A stretch of DNA of 51,564 nucleotides from DAISJI01 sp964559835 (GCA_964559835.1 CAZLJE010000035.1:1-51564), one strand, 5' to 3'. Shown: positions 1 to 9,056, numbered from the stretch's first letter. A program made the numbers and translations. Notes: a model not told the origin generated them from the sequence alone.

Positions 1-4
1 AAAG

Positions 5-50
5 TGTCAACCATGTGCCCGGTCTAAAATGTCAGGGAAGTCCCCGGCTG
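5..50. repeat. two degenerate 25-bp direct repeat units, possible IS terminus
   Basis: Two units start with TGTCA and end near CCGG, at 5-25 and 30-50, with a period of 25. The pattern TGTCA-N3-A(T/A)GT-NN-CCGG resembles the repeated ends I associate from memory with IS481-type elements; no transposase is visible in the window, so this would be only the outer edge of an element or a remnant. It matters for the next gene because the first in-frame ATG of argJ (position 29) lies inside the repeat. Confidence 0.3.
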
Positions 51-112
51 TTCAGATCACGATTGCAACCGAGCCCGCTTCAGCGGGCGACAGAGTCCGA
101 AACTCTCAAACC

Positions 113-1321
113 GTGACGCACCGACAAGCCACAGAATCTCTCGCCGTCCCACTCGGCTTCCGCTTTGCCGCCGCGACCGCCGGCATCAAGGCGTCCGGCT
201 CTCCCGACCTCGCGTTTGCCGAAGCCGTCGAGGGCGCGAATGCCGCCGCGATGTTCACCAGCAACCGCGTCGTCGCCGCGCCGCTGAAGGTCGGCAAGAA
301 ACACCTGTCGAAGAGCGGCGGCCGCCTGCGGGCTGTGATCGTCAATTCGGGCAACGCGAACTGTGCGACCGGCGCGGACGGGCTTCGTGCCTCTGAAAAA
401 GTCTGCCGCGCGGTTGCGAAACAGATTGCCTGCCGAGATGAGGAGGTTTTTCCCGCATCCACGGGCGTCATCGGCGTGCCGCTTCCTGTGGACAAGCTGG
501 CGAAAGCTGTTCCGGCACTGATGGATTCGCGCGGCGATGATGCGGAGAGTGCGATGCGGTTCGCCCGCGCCATCATGACCACCGACACGCGCATGAAGAC
601 GGCATCCGTGCGGGTTCGCATCGGCAAGAAGGACGTCGCGCTGCTCGGAATATGTAAGGGCGCAGGCATGATCCATCCGCGGTTGGCGACGATGCTCGTT
701 TATCTGTTCACCGACATCGAAGCGAGCCCGAAGAAACTGCAGCAGGCGCTTCGAAACTCGGTAGCTACGACTTTCAACCGCATCAGCGTGGACGGCGACA
801 CCTCGACCAACGACACCGTCCTGCTGCTTGCCAGCGGAGCCAGTGGCGTCCGGCTGAAAGATGGTCGAAAGGAATTTGCGCAGGCGCTGCACGAGGTATG
901 CGAGTCGCTGGCACGCCAGATCATCGCCGATGCCGAGGGCGTAACGCACGTGGTGAATCTTACGATCGAGAAGGCGCGCGCCGAGAGCGATGCCGAGCAG
1001 GTCGCGCGCGCCATCGCCCATTCCCCTTTGGTCAAGACCGCGTGGGCCGGCGCCGACCCGAACTGGGGGCGCGTGCTGGCCGCGGTCGGCTACTCCGGCG
1101 TCGAGATCGATCCCGATAAGGTGGACATCTGGTTCGGCCCGCACCAGGTCTGCAAAAAAGGAATGCGCGCCAGCTTCGACGAGAAGAAGGTCCACGCTTA
1201 TCTACAGGACAGCGTCATCGACGTCCGCGTCGCGCTCAATCAGGGCAAGCACGCCGCGAACTTCTGGACGTGCGACCTTACCGCCGAATACGTCCGCATC
1301 AATGCGGACTACACGACGTAA
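113..1321 (+). CDS. argJ: bifunctional glutamate N-acetyltransferase/amino-acid acetyltransferase (ArgJ)
   Basis: ArgJ transfers the acetyl group from N-acetylornithine to glutamate in the cyclic arginine pathway, in the cytoplasm. The family motif KGAGMIHPRLATML is present; the Thr of ATML (residue 193 from the GTG start) is the autoproteolysis nucleophile that separates the alpha and beta chains. The PLGFRFAAATAGIKASG segment near the N-terminus and the ADPNWGR segment late in the protein are also typical. I place the start at GTG 113 (402 aa, usual family length). An in-frame ATG at 29 would add 28 residues that do not look like the family and overlap a DNA repeat. No Shine-Dalgarno is evident for either start. 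No other arg gene is in view. Confidence 0.93.
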   Translation: MTHRQATESLAVPLGFRFAAATAGIKASGSPDLAFAEAVEGANAAAMFTSNRVVAAPLKVGKKHLSKSGGRLRAVIVNSGNANCATGADGLRASEKVCRAVAKQIACRDEEVFPASTGVIGVPLPVDKLAKAVPALMDSRGDDAESAMRFARAIMTTDTRMKTASVRVRIGKKDVALLGICKGAGMIHPRLATMLVYLFTDIEASPKKLQQALRNSVATTFNRISVDGDTSTNDTVLLLASGASGVRLKDGRKEFAQALHEVCESLARQIIADAEGVTHVVNLTIEKARAESDAEQVARAIAHSPLVKTAWAGADPNWGRVLAAVGYSGVEIDPDKVDIWFGPHQVCKKGMRASFDEKKVHAYLQDSVIDVRVALNQGKHAANFWTCDLTAEYVRINADYTT

Positions 1322-1540
1322 GTGACGGCAAGTGGCGGTACAAACGCCGGCTGGAACCAGAACTCCGCTCACAACGCCCAAAACGTGCCACGAAAAATTC
1401 GCGACACGCCGGATTACCGCATTGGTCCCTGCAAGCCACATGTCACGGTATTCTGCTTACTCGGCTGCCATGCGGGACTCTGAAGCTGCTCCACCTCAAG
1501 GCGGGGTAATATACGAAAACGATCTGTGGAGCCGTTGCAA

Positions 1541-2986
1541 ATGGAACGATGCCAGCAGTGTGGCTCGGAGGTAGAGAGAGCAGCGCCGTTTTGCTCGCAG
1601 TGCGGAAGTCCGTTGAGGAAAAGCTCTGCGGGGTCTTCGAGAGCCTCCGGCGCTGACGCTCCGACCATGGACGCGGTCGCCGCGGCGGACGCACCCACGT
1701 ATCCGCCGCCACGCAAACCCTCTTCCTCTCGGCCAGCGTCGCATCCTTCCCGCGACGAAGGGCGCTTCGCTGCGGGCATGCTGATTGCGGAGCGCTATCG
1801 CATCATCTCACTGCTGGGACGCGGCGGCATGGGCGAGGTGTTTCGCGCGCACGATCTTACGCTTGGCCAACCGGTAGCGCTGAAGTTCCTGCCCGAGTCG
1901 ATGACCGACGAGTCTATGTTGGAGCGCTTCCGCAACGAGGTCCGCATCGCGCGCCGCATCTCGCATCCTAACGTTTGCCGCGTTCATGACATCGGCGAGA
2001 CCGACAACCGGATTTTCCTGTCGATGGAGTACGTCGACGGCGAAGACCTCTCGTCGCTACTGCGGCGTATTGGCCGGCTTCCCTCGGATAGAGCGTTGGA
2101 GATCGCGCGCAAGATTTGTGCCGGGCTGGCGGCGGCGCACGACAAGGGCGTGTTGCACCGAGATCTGAAGCCCTCGAACATCATGGTCGATACGCGAGGC
2201 GAAGTGCGCATCATGGACTTCGGCCTGGCCGGATTAGTGCACGATATCGAGGACGTGCGCAGCGGAACTCCGGCCTACATGGCACCGGAGCAGCTTGTGG
2301 GCAAGGAGGTCACGGCTCGCAGCGATATTTATGCGCTCGGACTGGTGCTCTACGAACTATTTACCGGCGAGCCGGCATTTGAGGGCAAGACGTACGAGGA
2401 GATTATGCGGGTTCGCCGCGAGAGCACGCCGCATCGCCTTTCCACTCTGGGTCGTGATCTCGATCCGTCTGTGGAACTGGTCATCCTGCGCTGCCTGGAG
2501 GAAGACCCGGAAAATCGTCCGTCATCGGCGTTGATTGTTTCTGCCGCGCTCCCCGGTGGTGAGTATTTGATTGCTATCTACCTCCCCGACGACTACGACC
2601 CATCCGTCGAAAACGAAGCGATGGAGCGCGAGATCGACGTGCTCAACGACGAAATGGTGGCTGCCGGTGCCCGGGTTTTTGTGGGCGGCCTTTCCTCGGC
2701 CAGTAAGGCGACGTCGCTGCGCATCCAGCCCAATGGCAAGCTGCTCGTCACGGACGGGCCGTACACGGAGACCAAGGAACACATTATGGGTTTTTGGGTG
2801 CTGAAAGCCGCTGATCTGAACGAGGCACTTGCGTGGGGTCGCAGGGCTGCCTTAGCCTCGGGGGCGTCGGTCGAGGTGCGGCCGTTTGAATATCCGAAGA
2901 AAGCAACGGAACGTTCTGGCCCCCAACGATTACGGAAACATTCGCCGCTGGAACCGGAGCAACACAGCCCAACGGAGGGAGAATGA
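1541..2986 (+). CDS. serine/threonine protein kinase with N-terminal zinc ribbon and C-terminal YCII/DGPF domain
   Basis: The 481-residue protein has three parts. Residues 1-25 form a zinc-ribbon (CxxC pairs Cys4/Cys7 and Cys18/Cys21), followed by a Ser/Pro-rich linker. Residues ~80-338 are a Hanks-type kinase: LGRGGMGEVF loop, Lys115 in VALKF, HRDLKPSN (Asp208), DFG (Asp226), YMAPEQ. From ~341 a YCII-related domain follows directly, recognised by VTDGPYTETKEHIMGF and VEVRPFEYPKK. The usual transmembrane and extracellular sensor region of bacterial kinases is missing, so the protein should be cytoplasmic. Start: ATG 1541 has GGAG nine bases upstream; an in-frame GTG at 1526 is the alternative, but it overlaps that GGAG. 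TAATAT at 1508-1513 could be the -10. The fusion partner is usually a small stand-alone protein, often next to ECF sigma genes; its role here is unknown. Confidence 0.9.
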   Translation: MERCQQCGSEVERAAPFCSQCGSPLRKSSAGSSRASGADAPTMDAVAAADAPTYPPPRKPSSSRPASHPSRDEGRFAAGMLIAERYRIISLLGRGGMGEVFRAHDLTLGQPVALKFLPESMTDESMLERFRNEVRIARRISHPNVCRVHDIGETDNRIFLSMEYVDGEDLSSLLRRIGRLPSDRALEIARKICAGLAAAHDKGVLHRDLKPSNIMVDTRGEVRIMDFGLAGLVHDIEDVRSGTPAYMAPEQLVGKEVTARSDIYALGLVLYELFTGEPAFEGKTYEEIMRVRRESTPHRLSTLGRDLDPSVELVILRCLEEDPENRPSSALIVSAALPGGEYLIAIYLPDDYDPSVENEAMEREIDVLNDEMVAAGARVFVGGLSSASKATSLRIQPNGKLLVTDGPYTETKEHIMGFWVLKAADLNEALAWGRRAALASGASVEVRPFEYPKKATERSGPQRLRKHSPLEPEQHSPTEGE

Positions 2987-3041
2987 GGAAAATCATACCA
3001 ACTGCAAGAGTGTCGCTCGCCACGCCGTAAATGCCTGCGAT

Positions 3042-3077
3042 GCTCTGCCACTCTCTGCCTCTCTGCGTCCTCGGCGC
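3042..3077 (-). repeat. CAGAG-type short-period intergenic repeat
   Basis: Read on the minus strand this is a run of near-tandem 8-9 base words (GAGGACGCAGAGAGGCAGAG). Similar purine-rich words occur in intergenic gaps near 14456, 16072, 22191, 23791 and 41740. It sits in the gap after the kinase gene. No function can be read from the sequence. Confidence 0.5.
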
Positions 3078-3179
3078 TGATGTTTTGATTTTTCCCTGTC
3101 CGATTCGGTCCGTTTCAATTCGGGAATTCTGCCTCGCTATTTCTTGTGCAAATCTTCTGAATCTTCTTGCCCTCTCCAC

Positions 3180-3572
3180 CACGCGCGCTACCATCATTCT
3201 CGTGAGGCGACACATAGGTGTCCCTCCACCCGCCACTCGGCGGGTTTCGCTCTTTGACAACAAATTGACTTGTGTCTCTCCAAGTCACGTGTACTAGCCA
3301 GGCTTGCCTGGCGACACGCGGCATGTTTACTGCTGAGTAAAATACCGCGACTAAAACGAGCAGCTTGGGACGCCCTCTGGGATTTCTCCGAGTTTGGCTG
3401 ACTTCTGTGGGACCTGTGGGAAAACGGGGGAGGGGGTCCCCTGGGATACCCATGGGTTACCCAACGGGTATCGACTGCCGCCATCTGCTTGTTCCCGAGC
3501 ACGTTAGCGAACACGGCTTGGGTAGAGCAGGGTAGGGGGTATCCTACCCAGTAGATTACCGGATGGTAAAGA
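3180..3572 (+). repeat. ~400-bp dispersed intergenic element, copy A
   Basis: This gap between the kinase and the VWFA gene aligns over nearly its whole length with the reverse complement of 49938-50361. Shared landmarks in order: a promoter-like lead-in (TTGCCC, 16 bases, TACCAT); a hairpin CCCGCC-ACTC-GGCGGG at 3229-3244 followed by TTTCGCTCTTTGACA and CAAATTGACTT; CATGTTTAC with GCTGAGTAAA; GAGTTTGGCTGACTT with TGTGGGAC; GGGGGAGGGGG; a near-palindrome GGGATACCCATGGGTTACCC at 3443-3462; AGCACGTT; and AGATTACC near the end. The hairpin stem is identical in both copies while the loop differs (ACTC against TTTT). It ends within a few bases of the VWFA stop codon. It could be a structured non-coding RNA, a non-autonomous mobile element, or both. 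Confidence 0.75.
3297..3312. repeat. short palindrome inserted in copy A of the dispersed element
   Basis: GCCAGGC-TT-GCCTGGC forms a perfect 7-bp stem. The corresponding part of copy B lacks it: between the shared CAAATTGACTT and CATGTTTAC blocks, copy A is roughly 30 bases longer. It resembles the GCAGGCG-TCT-CGCCTGC palindrome at 49302-49318 inside a coding gene, so both may be REP-like insertions. Confidence 0.45.
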
Positions 3573-3577
3573 TGCGG

Positions 3578-5674
3578 CTACTGTCCTGAAGTACTTGACG
3601 CGGTCGTCGTCTGCGGGTTTCGCACCAGCAGCGCGACCCGCGGGAAGGCGAACGTGCCCGCCTGATCGTCGATAACGTTCACCTGGCAGGTGTAATACCC
3701 GGGCTTGAGATCGGCGAGCGGCACGTCGAACTGGAAGATCGCGGCTTTGCGGTCGGACACGGTCAACTGCTTGGCTTCGACCACGGGCGTCTCGTACACC
3801 TTCGTCTTCCCGCGCAGGAACTGGATGCTGGTGAGCAACCGGATGTTCTTGTTCTCCGCCTTCGGGTCATACACCTCGTAATAGAAGTAGAGGTGCTGGT
3901 TTTGCGCGAAGACGTGCGTCACGCTCGGGACGAGTTCGTTGCCGTCGCGCACCAGGACGTTGTCAGACTTCTTCTTCGGCGCCGGCTGGATCTGCGACGC
4001 GAGCAGCACGCTGCTGACCTTGATCGGCGCCTTCTTCAGGTCGGGGATGACGATGTCGGTCTCGAACGATCCGATTGCGCCTGTCTGGTTCTCGCGCAGG
4101 ACGAACTTCAGGTGGTAGTGTCCCGGCGGCAGCGAGAAGCCCGTCTCGTACTGCACGTTTTTGCGCCGCACCTGCTGCGATTCGTCGAGATTGAGCTTCA
4201 CCGTGTCACGGATGTTCCCGACCGGCCGTTTCAATTCATCGCGAACGCTGCCCATGATGTCGAGCGTCGCCTTGTCCTTGTCGCCGCCTTTTATGAACGG
4301 TATCTGCGAGCCCGGCACGACCAGCGAAACCGGCACCCAGTAACGGTTTTCGGCCGTGCGGAAGTACGCCGTTGCCAGGAACACATCGAGATCAGTGGAC
4401 GGCAGATCGGAATTCAGTTCATCGACCAGCATCTGCTCGCGGTCTTCGTGCCCGGCGTGAGCAAAGTCGCGCGGTGCGTAGTAGCCGCGCCGGAATTCCA
4501 GCTTCACGTCCGGCAGTCGCGTCTTCACCGTGATGTGCCGGTACTTTCCATCGCGCGCGGGATTGTTGCTGTGGTACCCGAACACGTAGTAGGTCGAGGT
4601 GTCGCGCTGCACCTGCTTGAAGACGGCGTTGAAGTCATTCGTATCCAGGAAGGCGCGCCCGCCGGTATCTTCGGCGAGCGTTGTAAGCGTATCCTGCGAT
4701 GCGAACTGGGAGCTGAACGCGCTCTCCTGCGCGCGGCCCGAGTAGATGCCGGTCCCGCGCAAGCTCGCCTGCGTCGCGCTGCCGCCAGGAATGACCGTCT
4801 GCAGGCCGCGCATGTCCATCGGATAGATGGCGACGTTGCTGCGGATGGCGCGATTCACGGCGTTCCGCAGTTGCGCCTGGTTCTCGGCGCCCGTGCCGTT
4901 CAGGCCGCTGCTGAAATAAATGATCGACTTCTTCTGTTCGATCTGCCCGAGCGATTCCGCCACGTTCTGCAACGCTTCGAGCCGGCGGTCGGTGTTGAAG
5001 ATGTTGTACTCGGAGTCGTCGGCAGTGAAGCCCTGTCCGGTGTCGGGCGTATCTTCCGTGTCGCCGGTCGATCCGTCTTCGAAGCCTGCACCGCTCGTCG
5101 GACTCAGCGCGGTGAGAACTTTATCGAGCTGCGCCTTGTCGGAGGTGAAGTCCTGGCTCACCTGCAGCGACGAAGCCAGCGACACGATGCCAACGATGTC
5201 CGCCGCGGTCATCTGCTGGTCGACAAACTTCTTGCCCGCTTCGACGGCGCGATCGATGTCGTCCGGCTGCATCGATGTCAGGTCGAAGAACATCACCACC
5301 AGCCGTCGGTCGCGCAAGTCCATCTTCTGCGCGGGTTGCGGCGCGGATGCTCCCTTCTTCGGCGCCGCGAGCAGCGACTGTGCGGGCGCGGCCACCTGCG
5401 TCATGTCCGTTTGCTCGAAGTCGAACGACTGGATGCTTTGCGGTTTGTTGTCCTCCAGCAGGGTGAAGTCGTCCTTCTTGAGATCGCGGACAGGGTTGCC
5501 GTTCCTGTCGCGCACGATGACGTTCACCAGCACGATCTCCGTGTTGGCCTTGAACTTGTACAGTTGCTGCGCGGGCAGCTTCGTCTGTTGTGCCTGCTGC
5601 GCCGGAAGCGGCGGCACGGCCATCAGCGCCATCAACATCACCGCAGTCAGCCGAGTTGGAAGACTTTTCGACAT
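3578..5674 (-). CDS. VWA domain-containing protein, VWFA-related acidobacterial type
   Basis: This 698-residue exported protein has an N-terminal signal peptide (hydrophobic stretch to ~AQQAQQ, residue 30). The segment EIVLVNVIVRDRNGNPVRDLKKDDFTLLEDNK (about residues 46-77) opens the acidobacterial VWFA-related family (TIGR03436-like). A von Willebrand A domain follows; its MIDAS-like motif reads DLTSM at 131-135, so the metal site is degenerate compared with DxSxS. The C-terminal half is beta-rich and has no motif I recognise. The start lies next to the stop of the Oar-like gene upstream, so the two are almost certainly one transcript. VWA domains mediate protein-protein contacts; a periplasmic or surface partner of the neighbouring outer-membrane protein is an inference. 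Confidence 0.88.
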   Translation of the reverse strand: MSKSLPTRLTAVMLMALMAVPPLPAQQAQQTKLPAQQLYKFKANTEIVLVNVIVRDRNGNPVRDLKKDDFTLLEDNKPQSIQSFDFEQTDMTQVAAPAQSLLAAPKKGASAPQPAQKMDLRDRRLVVMFFDLTSMQPDDIDRAVEAGKKFVDQQMTAADIVGIVSLASSLQVSQDFTSDKAQLDKVLTALSPTSGAGFEDGSTGDTEDTPDTGQGFTADDSEYNIFNTDRRLEALQNVAESLGQIEQKKSIIYFSSGLNGTGAENQAQLRNAVNRAIRSNVAIYPMDMRGLQTVIPGGSATQASLRGTGIYSGRAQESAFSSQFASQDTLTTLAEDTGGRAFLDTNDFNAVFKQVQRDTSTYYVFGYHSNNPARDGKYRHITVKTRLPDVKLEFRRGYYAPRDFAHAGHEDREQMLVDELNSDLPSTDLDVFLATAYFRTAENRYWVPVSLVVPGSQIPFIKGGDKDKATLDIMGSVRDELKRPVGNIRDTVKLNLDESQQVRRKNVQYETGFSLPPGHYHLKFVLRENQTGAIGSFETDIVIPDLKKAPIKVSSVLLASQIQPAPKKKSDNVLVRDGNELVPSVTHVFAQNQHLYFYYEVYDPKAENKNIRLLTSIQFLRGKTKVYETPVVEAKQLTVSDRKAAIFQFDVPLADLKPGYYTCQVNVIDDQAGTFAFPRVALLVRNPQTTTASSTSGQ

Positions 5675-5675
5675 A

Positions 5676-8600
5676 TCAGAAGTGGAAGCGCGCGAACAAC
5701 TGCAGTTGCCGCATGTTGCCGACCGAGATCACCTGTCCGAACGTCCGATGATTCACGATCGTATCGATGCCCGTGTATTCCGGAGTATTGAAAACGTTGT
5801 TCGCCTGGACGCGCAGGTCGAGTCCGCGGACGTCGCCGAGCTGGATGGTCTTGCTGAGGGACATATTGAGGTTCCACGTGGTCGGGCCGCGAATGGTGTT
5901 ACGTCCCGCGTCGCCATATTGTCCCGCAGGCGGCGCGACAAATGCCGCCGTGTTGAACCACTCGCTCAGCGTCGGATTGGAGACGCTGAGCGGTTGACCA
6001 GTCAGATCAGCGCGCAGCGTCCCATTCACGCCACTCGCGACATCGGAGATCGCGCCCAGCACACGCGCTGTGTAAGGCACTCCCGACTGTACAGTGAAAT
6101 TTCCCGTCCATTGCCAGCCGCCGAGGATGTGCGACGCCAGGTTGCTCGTCGACAGCCAGTGCCGGTTCTCGCCGAACGGCAGGTCCATCGAGTAGTTGAC
6201 CGACCCTCGGTGCGTGCGGTCAAAGCTGGAGAGTCCGCGCTCGGCGGCGAGATCCAGATCGTTCTGCGCGACGACCTGTCCGCTCCCGCCGATGGACGAA
6301 GCATTGTCGATCGACTTCGAGAACGTGTAGCTGCCGCTCAGCGACATGCCGTGGGTCATGCGCTTGTTCACCCGCACCGACCCGGAATGCAGGATCGAGT
6401 CGGCGATCGAATCTTCGAACAGGAATGCTTCCACGCCGGGAATGCGCAATCCGCCGTTCGGCAGGCGGTTGGGCGCGCGCACCATGTCGAGGTGCGTGCC
6501 TTTGCTCCCCGTGTAATCAAGTTGCACGACGACCGTGCGCGCGATCTCGCGCTGGATATTCAGGTTCCACGACTGCACGTATCCGAGCCTGAAATTCCGG
6601 TCCACGGCGTAGTTGTTCGTCAATGTATTCGTCAGGGCAGGGAACGCGCTTTGGAGCAGCAGCGGCGCGGCGAATGTCCCAATGTTCGTTTCCGTAAACG
6701 TGAACGGCGGCTGAAAGGCGAGGTTGCGGACGATCCCACCGTACGCGGTGGTGTTGTAGTTGATCCCGTACCCGGCGCGAACGGCGGTCTTCGCGAACGG
6801 CTTCCACGCGATGCCCAGGCGCGGCGCGAAATTATTGCGGTCGGGATTGATGACCGTGGAAGGGAATGTGCCGGTGTAAGGTCCAGTCTGCCCTGGCTGC
6901 ACGGGAGCGACCGCGACAAATCCCGGCGCCACGTCCAAGTTCACCAGGCGGTTGTTCTGTTCGGAAAATGGCGAGACGAACTCGTAACGCAATCCGAGCG
7001 TGAGCGTCAGGTTGGCGGCTACTCGCCAGTTGTCCTCGATGAACGCGTCCCACGAATTCTGCGCAAAGTGATAGCTCGCCGACCCGTATTGCACCGACGC
7101 CTGCTGCGCGTCGCCCAGCAGGAAGTCGGCGAAATCGAGCCCCGTATAAAGGCCGGTAAAAATGAAGCTCCCGTTCGGATTCTTGTCGGTGTGCGTGTCC
7201 AGGAAGTTGCGCCGGAAATCGCCGCCGAAGCGGAAGGTGTGTTTGCCCTTGCGCCAGCTCAGTGTGTCGCTCCAGGTGAACGTCTGGTTCTGCGTCGACT
7301 GCGGCGTGATGTCGCTTAGTCCGGAATAATTCGAGAACGATAGCGTCGGCAGTCCGTAGTCGAACGGGTCCTGCGAAATCCCGCTGATTCCGAGCTGTCC
7401 CGCGACGTTCAGCACGCCGGCGTAGATATTCGAACTCTGACTCTGACTTCGGTTCCAGGTGAAACGGAGATTATTCGTCAGGTGTCCTTTGCCGTACACC
7501 CAGCCAACGGGAACGTTATATCCGCTGCTGGACGCGACGCCGCTGACGCTCGGAAATGGATTGGTGGAATTCGAGTACGACCGGGTCCAGTTGAAGCCGA
7601 AGTTGATGTTGTTGCGCGTGCCATTGCCGCCACCGCCGCGGCCGCCTCCCCCACCGAACGGGCCGCCACCGAGACCTTTACCCGCGCCGAAGTTATGCAT
7701 GACGCGCAGGTTCAGGTTGTCGTTGTTCTGCGTCGCCGACGTGACGTAATGGAAGTTCTGCGAATTGCCGGGCAGGTTCGGCAGCGGGATGTAGTTCAAT
7801 AATCCGACTGCCGCCGGATTGAACATCGTGCTCGGCACCTGGTCGTTGAGAAATGGCTGGTGGGTTAGCGGGTCGCGCACTATGACAGGCTGGCCTGCGT
7901 TCGGACCGTTGCGGATGAGCGTCCCCGAAAAATCCCCGTTGCGTTCGGCCAGCGTCGGGACGGTCGAGAATACGTCGTACGGGTTCTGCGAGCGATTGCC
8001 GGTGTAGTTGGCGAAGAAGAATGTCTTGGTGCCGCCGTTGTAGATGTGTGGGATCTTGAACGGGCCGCCGACGCTGGCGCCGAAGCGCGACTGCATGTAC
8101 TGCGGCTTGGTGTTGTTTGTACCGGTGAGCGAATACGGTTTCGCGTCGAGTGCGGAATTCGACGCCGAGTAGAACAGGCTGCCGTGCGGCTGGTTCAGGT
8201 TGAAGCGCCCACGTCCGCCACGCCCTCCGCGTCCGCCACCGCCGGGTCCGGCGATCATGATCTGCGGACCGTCGCCCCCCATGCCGCCCGGACCGCCGAA
8301 GCCGCCGCCCGGACCACCCATGCCTGGAATTCCGCGATATCCGCCGGGGCCACCGGTGGTGAACTCGCCGTTCCGCGCTTGCTCCCGCAGTTGCTCGATG
8401 CGGTCCTGCATTTCCGGATTGTTGCCGCCGAACATCAGGTCGTTCGTCTGTCCGGCTGAGCCCGACACCGCCACCGATTCGGTCGGCGCATCGGCATTCA
8501 TCTGCGCGGGCATGCCCGCCGGAGCTTGCTCGCCGTTGCTATCTCCGGTGTTCAACGACGCAAGCGCGTCGGCGTTGGACGAGAGCGTCAGGTTCTGGAA

Positions 8601-9005
8601 GCCACGTCCATTAGCGGCCTGTTGACGCCCCCGCGTGCCGGGACTCGCTCCCCCACCGGCGGCGATCTGCTCCTGCGACTGCTGCTGAACGCGCGAGGCC
8701 AGCGTAAGTTGGAGATCGCTGCGCGGATGGCAATTGGAGGCGCTGATCACGATCTCGGCGGTGGCGACGGCGAAGCCAGAGAGTTCGGCGCGAATAACGT
8801 AACGCCCGTTTCCGGGCACGGGCAGCGAATAGGAGCCGTCCACCTCGGTAGTCGTTGTCGCCTTCTTCCCGGTGAGGGAGTTTGCGGTCGATACAGTGAC
8901 GCCGGGAAGCGGCACACCGCCGGAGGCGATCTTGCCGGCGACGTCGCACGTCTGCGCCGCCGCCGATGCGGCGAAGAGCAGGACGGCGATGGAAGTGAGC
9001 TTCAT
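5676..9005 (-). CDS. Oar-like TonB-dependent outer-membrane protein with carboxypeptidase-regulatory domain
   Basis: A signal peptide (MKLTSIAVLLFAASAAAQ) leads into a carboxypeptidase-regulatory-like fold (about 20-100; GVPLPGVTVSTANSLTGKKA, then TEVDGSYSLPVPG). After this come a Gln/Gly region, a strongly glycine-rich stretch at about 218-267, a plug-like part and a long beta-barrel that ends in FARFHF with the terminal Phe expected for outer-membrane assembly. A second Gly-rich loop (GGGPFGGGGGRGGGG) lies near residue 445. The length of 1109 residues fits Oar-type proteins, which are greatly expanded in Acidobacteria. It is the middle gene of a minus-strand operon with a DUF5666 protein upstream and a VWFA protein downstream. 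The substrate is unknown; Oar relatives are linked to uptake or surface adhesion. Confidence 0.88.
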   Translation of the reverse strand: MKLTSIAVLLFAASAAAQTCDVAGKIASGGVPLPGVTVSTANSLTGKKATTTTEVDGSYSLPVPGNGRYVIRAELSGFAVATAEIVISASNCHPRSDLQLTLASRVQQQSQEQIAAGGGASPGTRGRQQAANGRGFQNLTLSSNADALASLNTGDSNGEQAPAGMPAQMNADAPTESVAVSGSAGQTNDLMFGGNNPEMQDRIEQLREQARNGEFTTGGPGGYRGIPGMGGPGGGFGGPGGMGGDGPQIMIAGPGGGGRGGRGGRGRFNLNQPHGSLFYSASNSALDAKPYSLTGTNNTKPQYMQSRFGASVGGPFKIPHIYNGGTKTFFFANYTGNRSQNPYDVFSTVPTLAERNGDFSGTLIRNGPNAGQPVIVRDPLTHQPFLNDQVPSTMFNPAAVGLLNYIPLPNLPGNSQNFHYVTSATQNNDNLNLRVMHNFGAGKGLGGGPFGGGGGRGGGGNGTRNNINFGFNWTRSYSNSTNPFPSVSGVASSSGYNVPVGWVYGKGHLTNNLRFTWNRSQSQSSNIYAGVLNVAGQLGISGISQDPFDYGLPTLSFSNYSGLSDITPQSTQNQTFTWSDTLSWRKGKHTFRFGGDFRRNFLDTHTDKNPNGSFIFTGLYTGLDFADFLLGDAQQASVQYGSASYHFAQNSWDAFIEDNWRVAANLTLTLGLRYEFVSPFSEQNNRLVNLDVAPGFVAVAPVQPGQTGPYTGTFPSTVINPDRNNFAPRLGIAWKPFAKTAVRAGYGINYNTTAYGGIVRNLAFQPPFTFTETNIGTFAAPLLLQSAFPALTNTLTNNYAVDRNFRLGYVQSWNLNIQREIARTVVVQLDYTGSKGTHLDMVRAPNRLPNGGLRIPGVEAFLFEDSIADSILHSGSVRVNKRMTHGMSLSGSYTFSKSIDNASSIGGSGQVVAQNDLDLAAERGLSSFDRTHRGSVNYSMDLPFGENRHWLSTSNLASHILGGWQWTGNFTVQSGVPYTARVLGAISDVASGVNGTLRADLTGQPLSVSNPTLSEWFNTAAFVAPPAGQYGDAGRNTIRGPTTWNLNMSLSKTIQLGDVRGLDLRVQANNVFNTPEYTGIDTIVNHRTFGQVISVGNMRQLQLFARFHF

Positions 9006-9056
9006 CTCGAAATCTTTAGACGTGGAGACCCGAGAGCCGGTAGCCGAGAACCTGAA

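Noticed and set aside
4920..7319. A 799-codon open frame on the plus strand, and another long one at 3893-5791
   Set aside because: Both are antisense to the VWFA and Oar-like genes, which have signal peptides and family motifs. Their translations are Arg/Val/His-rich filler typical of the complementary strand of GC-rich genes.
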